From contig QFXG01000001.1 in the NCBI GenBank assembly GCA_003402285.1, positions 62,001 to 126,000 of the forward strand: a DNA stretch of 64,000 nucleotides, given 5' to 3'. Source of the DNA: Candidatus Nitrotoga sp. SPKER. GTDB lineage: Bacteria > Pseudomonadota > Gammaproteobacteria > Burkholderiales > Gallionellaceae. Positions 1-8,958 of this stretch are shown one piece after another. The notes under the pieces were generated by a model, which was not told the origin of the DNA, did not search any database, and worked only from the letters and a program-made list of their open reading frames with translations. Made by a program: the position numbers and the translations under genes. How positions within the stretch are numbered: the first letter of the stretch is position 1; the number at the start of each line of letters is the position of its first letter.

Positions 1-302
1 TTGAAAATACAGGGCCAGTTTTATTGATTGGCACAGATTGCGTGGAAATGTCCGCTCCCTTGCTGCGCAAAGCTGCTCAATCATTATGCGAACACGATGC
101 AATCATCCATTGCACCGCCGATGGTGGTTATGCGCTGCTGGGACTCAAGCGCCACAGTGCAGCACTATTCCGTGATATGCCGTGGAGCACCGATGCAGTT
201 GCCAGCACCACCATCGCGCGCATCAGGCAACTCGGCTGGTCGCTGCATGTCGGGCAGTTGTTGCATGACGTGGATACACCGCAGGATTTAAAATACTTGT
301 AA
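1..302 (+). CDS. TIGR04282-type glycosyltransferase (DUF2064), C-terminal part
   Basis: The frame is open from the window edge (reading ENTGPVLLIGTDC) to a TAA at 300-302, so only about the last 99 residues are present. The tracked TTG start at 24 lies inside a conserved strand and is not the real start. Visible family signatures are LIGTDC, DGGYALLGLKR, WSTDAV and the final DVDTPQDL, which fit the DUF2064/TIGR04282 nucleotide-sugar transferase-like family, GT-A fold. Substrate cannot be told from this part. The next gene (DUF3047) begins 17 bases later on the same strand. Confidence 0.8.
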   Translation, partial: ENTGPVLLIGTDCVEMSAPLLRKAAQSLCEHDAIIHCTADGGYALLGLKRHSAALFRDMPWSTDAVASTTIARIRQLGWSLHVGQLLHDVDTPQDLKYL

Positions 303-319
303 CCAAGAGTGGAGGTTGC

Positions 320-1078
320 ATGACATCACGAAATTTAGTGTGGTTGATCGGAGTGAGTTTCTGTTTACTGGCTCAAGCAAGCGATGAAGTCAGGCTCGAT
401 CATTTCACTCAGGAGTCCGTGGACGTCCCGCCTCCCTGGCAATTAATACAGCTCAATAAAAAAGTACCGCCCACCCATTACCGCATCACGCGATGGGACG
501 ATGTGTTAGCCATCGAAGCCACCGCCGAACGCAGTATGACGCTACTGGCACGACCGGTCGAGATCGATTTGAATCACACGCCGGTGTTGTGTTGGCGCTG
601 GCGGGTGGATGCCCCGCTGGTCACGGCTGACATGGCCACCAAAGCAGGGGATGATTATGCCGCGCGCGTGTATGTCTCATTTACCATGCCGGCGTCTGCG
701 CTAAGTTTTGTAACGCGCGTCAAGCTCAAGCTGGCACGTAGTATTTATGGCGATGCGGTGCCCGATGCCGCGATCAATTATGTGTGGGACAACCGTTATT
801 CGGTAGGTACACGTAAGCTCAATGCCTATACCGACCGCATCCACATGATTGTGGCTGAATCCGGTGCTGCTAATGCAGGAAGATGGGTCGTTGCGCGCCA
901 CGATGTGCAGAAGGACATGATCACTGAGTTTGGATCAGAGCAGGCGCACCTGGTTCTGCTCTCCGTTGCATCCGACACCGACAATACGGGAGAACACGCT
1001 CATGCCGGCTTCGCTGATTTTCAGTTTATTGAGAAAGATGCAGCGTGTTTTGCAGAACATGTCGCGGGTAAACTCTGA
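320..1078 (+). CDS. DUF3047 family exported protein
   Basis: 252 aa with a hydrophobic N-terminus ending near QAS-DE, which looks like a Sec signal peptide, so a periplasmic location is expected. The body shows CWRWRVD, KAGDDYAARVYVSF and INYVWDN, the conserved blocks of DUF3047. The family has no firm function that I know of. A GGAGG-like ribosome site (gtggaggttgc) precedes the ATG. It follows the glycosyltransferase by 17 bases and may share its transcript; about 150 bases then separate it from zwf. Confidence 0.8.
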   Translation: MTSRNLVWLIGVSFCLLAQASDEVRLDHFTQESVDVPPPWQLIQLNKKVPPTHYRITRWDDVLAIEATAERSMTLLARPVEIDLNHTPVLCWRWRVDAPLVTADMATKAGDDYAARVYVSFTMPASALSFVTRVKLKLARSIYGDAVPDAAINYVWDNRYSVGTRKLNAYTDRIHMIVAESGAANAGRWVVARHDVQKDMITEFGSEQAHLVLLSVASDTDNTGEHAHAGFADFQFIEKDAACFAEHVAGKL

Positions 1079-1230
1079 GACTATGACCAACAATGGTCGT
1101 CCTACCCAATACTTGACAATAGAAGTAACATGAACAAATTTCTGAAACAACATGGAATTTATGATTGCCATTGTGGCAGCTCCCGGCTTGCCGGATGTAT
1201 AAGTCATATCACATGAAAGGATAATCCCCC

Positions 1231-2736
1231 ATGAAAACCTTGGAACCTTGCACGCTGGTTTTTTTTGGTGCCGGTGGGAACTTAAGCCGACGCAAACTGA
1301 TTCCCGCATTGTTTCATCTGGAAACCGCAAAGCGTTTACCGGACCATCTGATTATCCTGGGTTGCGATATTGCCCCCTATGAGCATGAACAATGGCTGGA
1401 TTTTGTATGTGACATCCTGCGTAAACTGCATGGTGCGAAAATTGACGAAGAGGCACTGCAACGTTTTTGTGCTCGCCTGCATTATTTCTCCATTCCACCT
1501 GGGGATGATGAGGCTTATGCGCGGCTACGAACCTTACTGGACGATGACCCGAAATTTCCACCAAATATAATGTATTACATGGCGGTGCGTCCCGTTGATT
1601 ATCCTGGCATCGTGGAGAAACTGGGCAACATGGGGCTGTTAAAACAACATAATGGCTGGCGTCGCGTGGTGATTGAAAAACCGTTTGGCTACGACCTGCT
1701 TTCCGCGCAGATTCTGCAAGCCAGTCTCTATCGCCATCTTGATGAACCGCAGATTTATCGCATTGATCATTACCTCGGCAAAGGCACAGTGCAAAATATC
1801 ATGGTGTTTCGCTTCGCAAATCTGCTGCTGGAACCATTGTGGAAAAATCATTATATCGACCATGTGCAGATCACCCATTCCGAGACACTGGGGGTGGAAG
1901 GGCGCGCCGATTATTACGAAGGTGCAGGCGCGCTGCGCGACATGGTGCAGAGCCATTTGATGCAGTTGTTAGCACTGGTGGCGATAGAGCCGCCGTTGAG
2001 CATGTCGGCAGAACACTTGCGTGATGAGAAAGTAAAAGTACTGAAAGCCATTCGTCCCATCACCCAGAATGCAGTGCATGCCCACGCTTTTCGCGGCCAG
2101 TACGCCAGCGGCATGATCGACGGCAAGACCGTGCCCGGTTATTTGGAAGAGCCTAATGTCGCGCCGGGTAGCACGACCGAAACGTATGCCGCAATGAAAT
2201 TGTTTATAGATAACTGGCGCTGGGCGGGTGTGCCGTTCTACCTGCGTACCGGCAAACGTCTGGCGGAAGGTAGCTCAGCGATTTGTATTCGCTTTAAGGC
2301 CCCGCCGCAGGATTTGCTGCGACATATCCGTAAAGGTGCGCCGCAACCGAATTGGATTATGCTGGGTATTCAGCCGAACGATTGTCTGAAGATGGAGTTG
2401 CAGGTCAAAGTGCCGGGGCTGGATATGCAAACGCGTACCATCAGCCTGGATGCGACGTACCGCAAAGCTGGGGAAGAAGATTTTGATGCTTACGAAGGGT
2501 TGATCCTTGATGTCATCCTCGGCGACCACTCGCTGTTCCTGCGTATTGATGAAGTCGAAGCGGCCTGGCGCGTGGTTGATCCAGTAATCAAGGTGTGGTC
2601 GATGGAACGTAGCTTCATCAATACCTATCCCGCCGGTAGCTGGGGGCCGCGCGGCACCTATCGCCTATTTGATCGTGAAGACCAGTTCTGGCGCCATTCC
2701 TTAAATCCAGAAGGTGGCAATCTTGAGGCATATTAA
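1231..2736 (+). CDS. zwf: glucose-6-phosphate 1-dehydrogenase
   Basis: 501 aa, normal length for the family. It oxidises glucose 6-phosphate to 6-phosphogluconolactone in the cytoplasm, the first step of the oxidative pentose phosphate route. The N-terminal dinucleotide-binding loop is GAGGNLSRRKL (residues about 10-20, usually GxxGDLAxRKL), and the active-site signature RIDHYLGKGTVQNI lies near residue 176. The ATG has an AAAGGATAA ribosome site upstream. It is the first gene of a zwf-glk-gnd set; its stop is one base from the glk start, suggesting translational coupling. Confidence 0.96.
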   Translation: MKTLEPCTLVFFGAGGNLSRRKLIPALFHLETAKRLPDHLIILGCDIAPYEHEQWLDFVCDILRKLHGAKIDEEALQRFCARLHYFSIPPGDDEAYARLRTLLDDDPKFPPNIMYYMAVRPVDYPGIVEKLGNMGLLKQHNGWRRVVIEKPFGYDLLSAQILQASLYRHLDEPQIYRIDHYLGKGTVQNIMVFRFANLLLEPLWKNHYIDHVQITHSETLGVEGRADYYEGAGALRDMVQSHLMQLLALVAIEPPLSMSAEHLRDEKVKVLKAIRPITQNAVHAHAFRGQYASGMIDGKTVPGYLEEPNVAPGSTTETYAAMKLFIDNWRWAGVPFYLRTGKRLAEGSSAICIRFKAPPQDLLRHIRKGAPQPNWIMLGIQPNDCLKMELQVKVPGLDMQTRTISLDATYRKAGEEDFDAYEGLILDVILGDHSLFLRIDEVEAAWRVVDPVIKVWSMERSFINTYPAGSWGPRGTYRLFDREDQFWRHSLNPEGGNLEAY

Positions 2737-2737
2737 A

Positions 2738-3745
2738 ATGGGGTGCATTCTTACCGGTGATATCGGCGGTACCAAGACCCGTTTGGCGTTAGCTGAGGTG
2801 AACGGTAATGATGTTGTAATCCTCCACGAACTGAGCTATGCCAGCCAGCGCTATGACACTTTTGAAACGTTGCTGAATGAATTTTTGTCATCCGGTAATA
2901 GCGTTGACGATGCGACTTTTGGCATTGCCGGACAGATCCAAAATGGCGTGGCGCAAGCAACTAATTTGCCGTGGCGTATCGATGCCGCCGCGCTGTGCCA
3001 ACGCTTCGGTTTTTTGCGTTGTCAACTGCTGAACGATTTAGAGGCCACAGCTTATGGTTTACCCGCACTAGGTGAAGCTGATTTGTTCACGCTGCAAGCG
3101 GGGTCGCTCGATGCGCTAGGTAATGCAGCGGTAATCGCTGCCGGGACAGGTTTGGGCGAGGCGGGTTTGTATTGGGACGGACTATTCTATCGCCCCTTTG
3201 CCACGGAAGGCGGACACGCCACGTTCAGTCCGCGCAATACCCTGGAATTTACCTTGCTAAGACATTTACAACAACGCCATTCTGAGGATATGAAGGGACA
3301 TGTCAGTTGGGAGCGTGTCGTTTCCGGCATGGGGCTACTCGATTTGTATGCATTCTTGCTTGACTACCGGCATGTATCGACCCCAGCTTGGCTAGCGAAA
3401 GAGATGCAGAGCACAGATAGAGCGGCAGCTATTTCTGCTGCGGCACTGGCAGGTAGTGATGCAGTATGTGTGGAGACGATGCAGTTATTTGTCAGCTTGT
3501 ATGGCGTGGAAGCTGGCAATCTGGCGCTCAAAGTGATGAGTTGGGGCGGTCTCTACATTGGTGGTGGCATAGCGCCGAAAATATTACCGCTGTTGCAGAC
3601 GGGTGATTTCCTCAATGCCTTTCTTGACAAAGGACGAATGCGACCGTTACTGGCGGCGATGCCGGTCAAGGTGATCCTGAATGATCGCGCGGCACTATAT
3701 GGTCCGGCTTTGTTTGCCGCACACCATACTGAAAAAGTAGTTTGA
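2738..3745 (+). CDS. glk: glucokinase
   Basis: Phosphorylates glucose with ATP to feed the preceding Zwf. The tracked ORF begins at a GTG (2714) inside zwf. I choose the ATG at 2738, one base after the zwf stop with TTGAGG about 10 bases upstream, giving 335 aa and the typical start MGCILTGDIGGTKTRLAL. The GDIGGTKTR phosphate loop and AAGTGLGEAGLYW near residue 130 are diagnostic of the bacterial Glk family (not ROK). The centre reads FATEGGHATFSPRN, a conserved Glk block. Followed by gnd after 41 bases. Confidence 0.93.
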   Translation: MGCILTGDIGGTKTRLALAEVNGNDVVILHELSYASQRYDTFETLLNEFLSSGNSVDDATFGIAGQIQNGVAQATNLPWRIDAAALCQRFGFLRCQLLNDLEATAYGLPALGEADLFTLQAGSLDALGNAAVIAAGTGLGEAGLYWDGLFYRPFATEGGHATFSPRNTLEFTLLRHLQQRHSEDMKGHVSWERVVSGMGLLDLYAFLLDYRHVSTPAWLAKEMQSTDRAAAISAAALAGSDAVCVETMQLFVSLYGVEAGNLALKVMSWGGLYIGGGIAPKILPLLQTGDFLNAFLDKGRMRPLLAAMPVKVILNDRAALYGPALFAAHHTEKVV

Positions 3746-3786
3746 ATGACTTTCACTAGAAAATTTTATTTTTTATAGGAGAAAAA

Positions 3787-4797
3787 ATGCAGATCGGAAT
3801 GATAGGGTTAGGACGTATGGGCGCAAACATGGTGCGTCGTTTACAACGTGCCGGACACCAATGTGTCGTGTTCGATCGCAGTAGCGAAGCGGTGCAGGCA
3901 CTGGCACAAGAAGGCATGACACCTGCTGCCAGCGTGCAGGATTTTGTGAATAAATTGAGTACACCGCGCACCATCTGGCTGATGTTGCCCGCAGCGGTGG
4001 TGGATGCCAGCATCGCGGAATTAACCCCGTTGCTGAGTGCAGAAGACATCATCATAGATGGCGGCAATTCCTACTACAAAGACGATATTGTCCGTGCAAA
4101 GAGTTTGTCGGTACAGTCCATCCATTATGCGGATGTGGGCGTCAGCGGCGGAACGTGGGGACTGGAGCGTGGTTACTGTTTGATGATCGGTGCCCAACAG
4201 CATACGGTTGCGCACTTACAACCTATTTTTGCCGCACTGGCGCCCGGTGTAGATACTGCGCCACGCACCGAAGGATGCAGCGGCCAGCCGAGTACGGCCG
4301 AGATCGGTTATCTGCACTGCGGCCCCGAGGGAGCCGGCCATTTCGTCAAGATGGTTCACAATGGTATTGAATACGGCATGATGGCTGCCTATGCCGAAGG
4401 CTTTAATCTGTTGCGTCATGCCAATGTGGGTAACATGTCACACGGGGCGGATGCGGAAACCTCGCCATTACGCGAACCGGAGGCATTCCGTTACGATATC
4501 AACGTGGCTGAAGTGGCTGAGTTGTGGCGGCGAGGCAGTGTGGTAAGTTCCTGGTTACTTGATTTGACTGCGCACGCATTGCAAGTTGATCCTAACCTGG
4601 AGAGGTTCGGCGGCAAGGTGTCAGATTCCGGTGAAGGACGCTGGACCAGCATCGCTGCTATCGAATCGGGTACGCCTGCGCCGGTTCTCACCGCTGCATT
4701 ATTTGATCGTTTCAATTCGCGCGGTGAAGCAGATTACGGCAACAAATTGTTATCTGCCTTGCGCTACGAATTCGGCGGACATCATGAGAAAAAGTAG
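3787..4797 (+). CDS. gnd: 6-phosphogluconate dehydrogenase, decarboxylating (short form)
   Basis: 336 aa, the short form of 6-phosphogluconate dehydrogenase (often NAD-preferring) rather than the ~470-aa form. Oxidatively decarboxylates 6-phosphogluconate to ribulose 5-phosphate. N-terminal Rossmann loop GLGRMGANMVRRL, then DGGNSYYKDD, the substrate block GVSGGTWGLERGY and the catalytic-lysine block KMVHNGIEYGMM. Ribosome site ATAGGAGAAAAA sits just before the ATG. Third gene of the pentose phosphate set; no pgl gene is seen between or next to these genes. Confidence 0.93.
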   Translation: MQIGMIGLGRMGANMVRRLQRAGHQCVVFDRSSEAVQALAQEGMTPAASVQDFVNKLSTPRTIWLMLPAAVVDASIAELTPLLSAEDIIIDGGNSYYKDDIVRAKSLSVQSIHYADVGVSGGTWGLERGYCLMIGAQQHTVAHLQPIFAALAPGVDTAPRTEGCSGQPSTAEIGYLHCGPEGAGHFVKMVHNGIEYGMMAAYAEGFNLLRHANVGNMSHGADAETSPLREPEAFRYDINVAEVAELWRRGSVVSSWLLDLTAHALQVDPNLERFGGKVSDSGEGRWTSIAAIESGTPAPVLTAALFDRFNSRGEADYGNKLLSALRYEFGGHHEKK

Positions 4798-4833
4798 CCG
4801 GAAATTTTCCAAAATTTTGCTTCCGGTTTGAAT
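4798..4833 (+). terminator. possible weak terminator after gnd
   Basis: CCGGAA...TTCCGG forms the outer stem, with an inner AAATTTT/AAAATTT pairing, right after the gnd stop and followed by TTTG. The U-tract is poor, so confidence is low. Confidence 0.4.
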
Positions 4834-4881
4834 GTTTATATAAGAAATGTTTAAAATATACGATTTTTATGTGAGGAAATT

Positions 4882-5448
4882 ATGGAACTTTATGGTAGCT
4901 ATACATCTCCCTTTGTGCGTCATTGCCGCATTGCATTACTGGAAAGTGGAATGCAATTCGCTTTTGTTGAAACCGATGCGACGAGCAGTGCCAAATTGTC
5001 GCCGACAAAAAAAATGCCTTTCCTGAAGTATATAGAAGGTGACAAGGAAAAAATGCTGACGGATTCCAGTGCCATTCTGAAATCTATCCGCGAACAATCT
5101 GGTAAAGTCTTTTTCAGTGATAATGATGATTTCAATAATTACTGTACAGCGAATACCTTGCTTGACACTACCATCAATTTATTTTATCTGGAAAAAGAAG
5201 ATTTAACGCCAGCCAAAAGTCCTTACTTGACACGCCAGCAATCGCGTATAGCAAGCGGCCTTGCTGAATTAAATAAATTAACCTTTTCCAAAACTGCACT
5301 GTTTACGGATAGCGAGTTGCGCATTGCGTGTTTCCTGGATTGGGCTTTGTTTCGTAATCGCATCACAATCGATGCTTATCTCAACTTAAAAACATTTTTG
5401 GATAACGTGCGTAACTATCCACAGTTTGCAAGTACAGCGCCTAAATAA
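4882..5448 (+). CDS. glutathione S-transferase family protein
   Basis: 188 aa. The start MELYGSYTSPFVRHCRIALLESGM is the thioredoxin-like N-terminal domain of bacterial GSTs, with Ser in the usual TSPFVR position, followed by KKMPFLKY and LTDSSAIL, which match the cis-Pro loop and glutathione-binding SxAI block. The C-terminal helical domain is short. Ribosome site GTGAGGAAAT lies before the ATG. Its own transcription unit is likely, closed by the hairpin at 5459-5489. Substrate unknown. Confidence 0.8.
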   Translation: MELYGSYTSPFVRHCRIALLESGMQFAFVETDATSSAKLSPTKKMPFLKYIEGDKEKMLTDSSAILKSIREQSGKVFFSDNDDFNNYCTANTLLDTTINLFYLEKEDLTPAKSPYLTRQQSRIASGLAELNKLTFSKTALFTDSELRIACFLDWALFRNRITIDAYLNLKTFLDNVRNYPQFASTAPK

Positions 5449-5458
5449 ATCACCTTAG

Positions 5459-5489
5459 CCCTCTCTTTTTAACAAAGAGAGGGAGTTTT
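5459..5489 (+). terminator. intrinsic terminator after GST gene
   Basis: Perfect stem CCCTCTCTTT / AAAGAGAGGG with a TTAAC loop, followed by AGTTTT, 10 bases after the GST stop. Confidence 0.75.
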
Positions 5490-5490
5490 G

Positions 5491-5596
5491 CCAATCGCCG
5501 TGAGATTTCAGCCTTAATAAGCGATCAGCGTAGTGGATAGTTAGCATCGTCCGGTGGCAAGCGCCATATCGCATGTAAGTGTTCGGGTAACATCCC
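5491..5596 (-). pseudogene. fragment of a RAYT (REP-associated tyrosine transposase)
   Basis: The reverse strand reads GMLPEHLHAIWRLPPDDANYPLR*SLIKAEISRRL. This matches the HUH block of Y1/RAYT transposases (typical form MPxHLHxIWxLPxxDxDYSxRWxxIK), with HLH kept and the usual Trp codon replaced by TGA. Nothing of the N- or C-terminal rest is present: the left side runs into the terminator of the GST gene, the right side into the kinase-like gene. It therefore appears to be a dead remnant cut by the arrival of the neighbouring cassette. Confidence 0.65.
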
Positions 5597-5602
5597 CGGT
5601 AT

Positions 5603-6769
5603 CTACTGGACAGTGGATTGGCACTGTCCGGTTTCAGATGGATGGATGCTACGACCAGCCATATCCAGTACCCTAATTATAGCTAGCCTATACGCGTCGG
5701 GTAATGTATCGGCGTGAGCCGCATCATGGCTAATTGCGGTTAAAATCGCCCGTTGTAGCCGTTTAGCTTCGGTCACTTGCCGCTCGAAAATGGCGTAACG
5801 AAATGCTATCAGTGACCGTTCAACTTTAGCCACGCCATCGCATGGATGTTTAAATAGCACCGCGAGCAGACTTTCGTGTGTTGCTGCCGCGAGCAATGTA
5901 CCGCGAGCCTTATTTGTTGTAATACCGCCAGCAAAGGCGACTTGCTCGACTGACTCTTCACTGAGTTCTACGAAAAAGTCTGCCATCTGCCGGTGGTAGG
6001 CAGACTTACCGCGTAACCAGTCTCGAAATAAGGCGCTAGCGGCTGCAGCGGATTGTATCGTGCTGAGCTCAAGCAGGTAGCGATGGAACGCCCGAAACTC
6101 GAAATTTACGACATTTGACCGGGCTAGAAAGAAAGGATTGCTGGAAACGTTAAAGTCTTCGCAGAAAGCCTTAGTCGTCGGCACGACGGTATTGCAGCAA
6201 TTCTCGAACCGGGCGAACTCGAAGTCGATGAACCCTACTTGATCGCCATCAATTAAGATGTTTGCGATCTTGAGGTCATAGTGCATAAAGCCCAGGCGAT
6301 CCATCACATATAAGCGATCGAGAACGGCATACAGCTGCCGGGCAGAGAGCGGATGTATTCGAGGATCCGGATGTTTGCCCGCCAACTCGGTCATAAAAAG
6401 GAAGTAGCTGCCTGCGGCTCCAATGCGCGCCAGTAGTGTGGGCGCATCCATGATGCCTGCGGCGGGAAGCATGACAAGCATTTTGGCCTCCCACGCAAAT
6501 GTAGCGTCGTCGTTAGTTCGCTGCGGGCCCAGCCGTGGCACCTTGACGATCGCGATGCTTGACGTTCCTTTGCACCCGAGAAGGCAGACGCGGTAGCATA
6601 TAGCGTTATGGTCGCGAGCGAATTCAGCGACTTGTCCGTTCAAGATCGAACGGATTACGGTGGCAAATTCGCAGTGATCGACTTGAAGAAGACCGGCATC
6701 GAGGATTGTACAGTCAACCGCACCGGTGTATTCGTCCAGAATATTTTGCATATGGCTGCTAGCATGCAT
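5603..6769 (-). CDS. kinase-fold protein (aminoglycoside/choline kinase-like)
   Basis: 388 aa from the ATG at 6769. The tracked longer start at 6877 would run far into the upstream gene, whereas 6769 overlaps its stop by 11 bases. The catalytic loop HYDLKIANILIDG (HxDxxxxN) and metal block GFIDFEFAR (D-F-E in place of DFG) identify a protein-kinase-like phosphotransferase of the APH/choline kinase/LPS-kinase type. The N-terminal lobe has AIVKVPRLG with a candidate ATP-binding Lys. The C-terminal ~150 residues are unrecognised. It is the last gene of a three-gene minus-strand cassette, which suggests small-molecule or glycan phosphorylation, not antibiotic resistance; this is inference. Confidence 0.7.
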   Translation of the reverse strand: MHASSHMQNILDEYTGAVDCTILDAGLLQVDHCEFATVIRSILNGQVAEFARDHNAICYRVCLLGCKGTSSIAIVKVPRLGPQRTNDDATFAWEAKMLVMLPAAGIMDAPTLLARIGAAGSYFLFMTELAGKHPDPRIHPLSARQLYAVLDRLYVMDRLGFMHYDLKIANILIDGDQVGFIDFEFARFENCCNTVVPTTKAFCEDFNVSSNPFFLARSNVVNFEFRAFHRYLLELSTIQSAAAASALFRDWLRGKSAYHRQMADFFVELSEESVEQVAFAGGITTNKARGTLLAAATHESLLAVLFKHPCDGVAKVERSLIAFRYAIFERQVTEAKRLQRAILTAISHDAAHADTLPDAYRLAIIRVLDMAGRSIHPSETGQCQSTVQ

Positions 6770-7481
6770 CGGCGTTGTCTCGTCCTGAGATTCGTGTCCT
6801 GGCGACAGCGATGTCCTCAAAGTAATCGATTTCCTTCCAGCGATAACGAGCGAAGTCAAAAGGCACAAATACAACATTAATGTCCGCGATCAGTTTGCGC
6901 ATGACGAAAAAATAATACGTGCGTGATTCATTAAATCCTCGACACACGCGGCGATCAAGTGTGCCCGCAAATAACCGCGCAGCGTATGCTGAAAGCTTGA
7001 AAACGCCCGCGTAGGCTCCACTGTAACCAGTAAAGTTGACGCCGAAACGCGTGACGCGATCGTACGCTAGCGCAATGTTTATTTCCTTCGGGTCGAGGAC
7101 GCTGCTGTCGTAGGCCACCAGCGACTCCGCTTTCATCGCAAGAAGATTGGCCGCCAGTTCATCCGACAGCACGACGTCTCCATGGATCACCATCAGCGGC
7201 TGATCAAACGATGCGCGTGCAAACCACAGCGAAGCATTGATCCCGGTGATGTCGAAGAAAGGGTTGACAATGATCCTACAGCCATCAACCAGAGGTTCGA
7301 TGACATCGCTCTTATATCCCAGTACAACGTGGATATCGGCACACGCATCGTATTGCCGAATCTGCCGCAGTAGCCGTTCAATCAACAGCTCGCCATTAAT
7401 GTCGATCAGACATTTCGGGAGGCCCGCATGTGCATTTCCCATACGTTTGCCCATGCCAGCGAGGAGAATCAGGTAGCGCAT
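6759..7481 (-). CDS. nucleotidyltransferase (LicC/sugar-nucleotidyltransferase-like)
   Basis: 240 aa. The start MRYLILLAGMGKRMG is the pyrophosphorylase signature (LxAGxGxRMG), followed by LPKCLIDINGELLIERLL and VVLGYKSDVIEPL. The length and the missing left-handed beta-helix fit small cytidylyltransferases such as LicC-type phosphocholine cytidylyltransferases. Later blocks MVIHGDVVLSDEL and the C-terminal WKEIDYFEDI are typical. Expected reaction: NTP plus phospho-head-group to NDP-head-group plus pyrophosphate. Paired with the overlapping downstream kinase-fold gene it resembles a LicA/LicC activation pair; the actual head group is unknown. Confidence 0.75.
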   Translation of the reverse strand: MRYLILLAGMGKRMGNAHAGLPKCLIDINGELLIERLLRQIRQYDACADIHVVLGYKSDVIEPLVDGCRIIVNPFFDITGINASLWFARASFDQPLMVIHGDVVLSDELAANLLAMKAESLVAYDSSVLDPKEINIALAYDRVTRFGVNFTGYSGAYAGVFKLSAYAARLFAGTLDRRVCRGFNESRTYYFFVMRKLIADINVVFVPFDFARYRWKEIDYFEDIAVARTRISGRDNADAC

Positions 7482-7565
7482 AAACGTTGCATATATTTGA
7501 CGGTAGCGATTATTTCATCAAAATTTGAATTAAATGTCGAATAGCGACATCAATGTACGCTCTAT

Positions 7566-8852
7566 CTACGCGCATTTTGTAGTACGAAAGAACGCTGCGC
7601 TAGCTTCATTGGCGATAGTGAGAAGACAATGCGGGTCAAGCGCAAAGATAGGCTCAACACCACGCTCTGCAATGTATGTCCGCTTGGCTGCGACGCGCTC
7701 GGCCAACGCAACACGTAATGTCTCGAAATGTGACACCACGTGGGCAACAGCGCGTGGATTATCCTGTATTGCTGCACGGAAATGTCCAGCCACGCCAGAA
7801 CATTTTCGTAATACAAGTTGTCCGTCTGACATGATATCGAAGAAGTGCAACAGGTTGCAGTGATTTCCGGGGTCGAGGCGATACGCATACAGCTCGAGAC
7901 CGCGCGAGCTCACCAGCAGATTGTACGTATCATCGGTTACTGCAAACGCCTGGACGATGTCGGCATTTTGATTGTCTGGCTGATTGGCCGTGAAATTCTG
8001 TGAGAACACTAGCTCGGGTGCTCTTGCCAGCAAATTGGTTCCGGTATGTGGGAAAATTGTCATTTCGTCAATGCCAAGCAGAGCAAGGCAGGTAGGCGCG
8101 ATGTCTATCGTGCTTGCAAGATTTTCATTTGTTCCTGACGTGAGACCGGGATCACGAATTGCTAGTGGTGTCCCCCTAATTTGCGTATATGGTTCCGTCG
8201 CATGGACCATACCGCCCTTGAAACCATGGGTCCAGTAGTCGTCACCGTGGTCGCCGTAGATAATAATCGTCGTATTGTCGAGCAGCCCCTTGCGCTCGAG
8301 GGTCGCCAGCATCACGCCGATTGCATCATCGGCCACACCGCAGGCTCGGCGAATTTGGTCGGTAAGTCCACTGGAAAAAGGAGCTACTGCGAGGCTGTGC
8401 TCGATATGTGTAATGAGGTCCCATACGTAAATGGCGAACGGAGGCGTGTCAGTAAGTTCGTCGAAGCGGTTTAACAGCGACGGAAAGTCGTTTGTACCCC
8501 ACAATGGCGGCAGGTCATCGGGCCAAGACGCAAGCCTCGTTGGATTCGCTGTGTGGAAGGCATTGAGGCAAATGAGATGCGCGTTGTAGCCGCAGCTCTG
8601 GAGGATGGAGAAGAGGTTCCGGGTATTTGCCGCAGGGCGCATGCCCTCAAATTTTGATTCTGTATCGAATTCAAAATCGTTGCCATAAAAGAGGTATGTA
8701 ACAACCATCAGCGTCGAGGTCGCCGACGAGAAGAAATTGTCGAACACCAGCGCGTCCTGCATCAAGCGCCGGGTATTCTGAAATGACGATTCGAACGTGG
8801 CAAGTCGCTGCCGAGTAATGCTTTCCAGATGAAGGATCAAGAGGTTTTTCAT
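7566..8852 (-). CDS. sulfatase/phosphoglycerol-transferase-fold enzyme
   Basis: 428 aa, soluble as read (no multi-span membrane domain). The start MKNLLILHLESITRQRL gives the metal-binding acidic residue, SSATSTLMVVTYLFYG probably holds the Ser/Thr nucleophile, and IIYGDHGDDYWTHG is the conserved DH metal site of the alkaline phosphatase/sulfatase superfamily, close to the LTA-synthase form. LuxR-like or signal elements are absent. First gene of the cassette, 84 bases from the nucleotidyltransferase. It may transfer or hydrolyse a phospho-head-group on surface glycans; alternatives are a true sulfatase or phosphoethanolamine transferase without membrane anchor. Confidence 0.7.
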   Translation of the reverse strand: MKNLLILHLESITRQRLATFESSFQNTRRLMQDALVFDNFFSSATSTLMVVTYLFYGNDFEFDTESKFEGMRPAANTRNLFSILQSCGYNAHLICLNAFHTANPTRLASWPDDLPPLWGTNDFPSLLNRFDELTDTPPFAIYVWDLITHIEHSLAVAPFSSGLTDQIRRACGVADDAIGVMLATLERKGLLDNTTIIIYGDHGDDYWTHGFKGGMVHATEPYTQIRGTPLAIRDPGLTSGTNENLASTIDIAPTCLALLGIDEMTIFPHTGTNLLARAPELVFSQNFTANQPDNQNADIVQAFAVTDDTYNLLVSSRGLELYAYRLDPGNHCNLLHFFDIMSDGQLVLRKCSGVAGHFRAAIQDNPRAVAHVVSHFETLRVALAERVAAKRTYIAERGVEPIFALDPHCLLTIANEASAAFFRTTKCA

Positions 8853-8958
8853 AAAGACTTGTGATAGCGTGAATTGTTAGTCGTACAAATCTCTTGATGT
8901 AGTGGCGATCCAGGACTACGTTCCATTACTGTAACCGATATGCGGACGACTCTCATGA

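Noticed and set aside
935-1330. 131-aa minus-strand ORF
   Set aside because: It overlaps the end of the DUF3047 gene and the start of zwf. Shadow frame.
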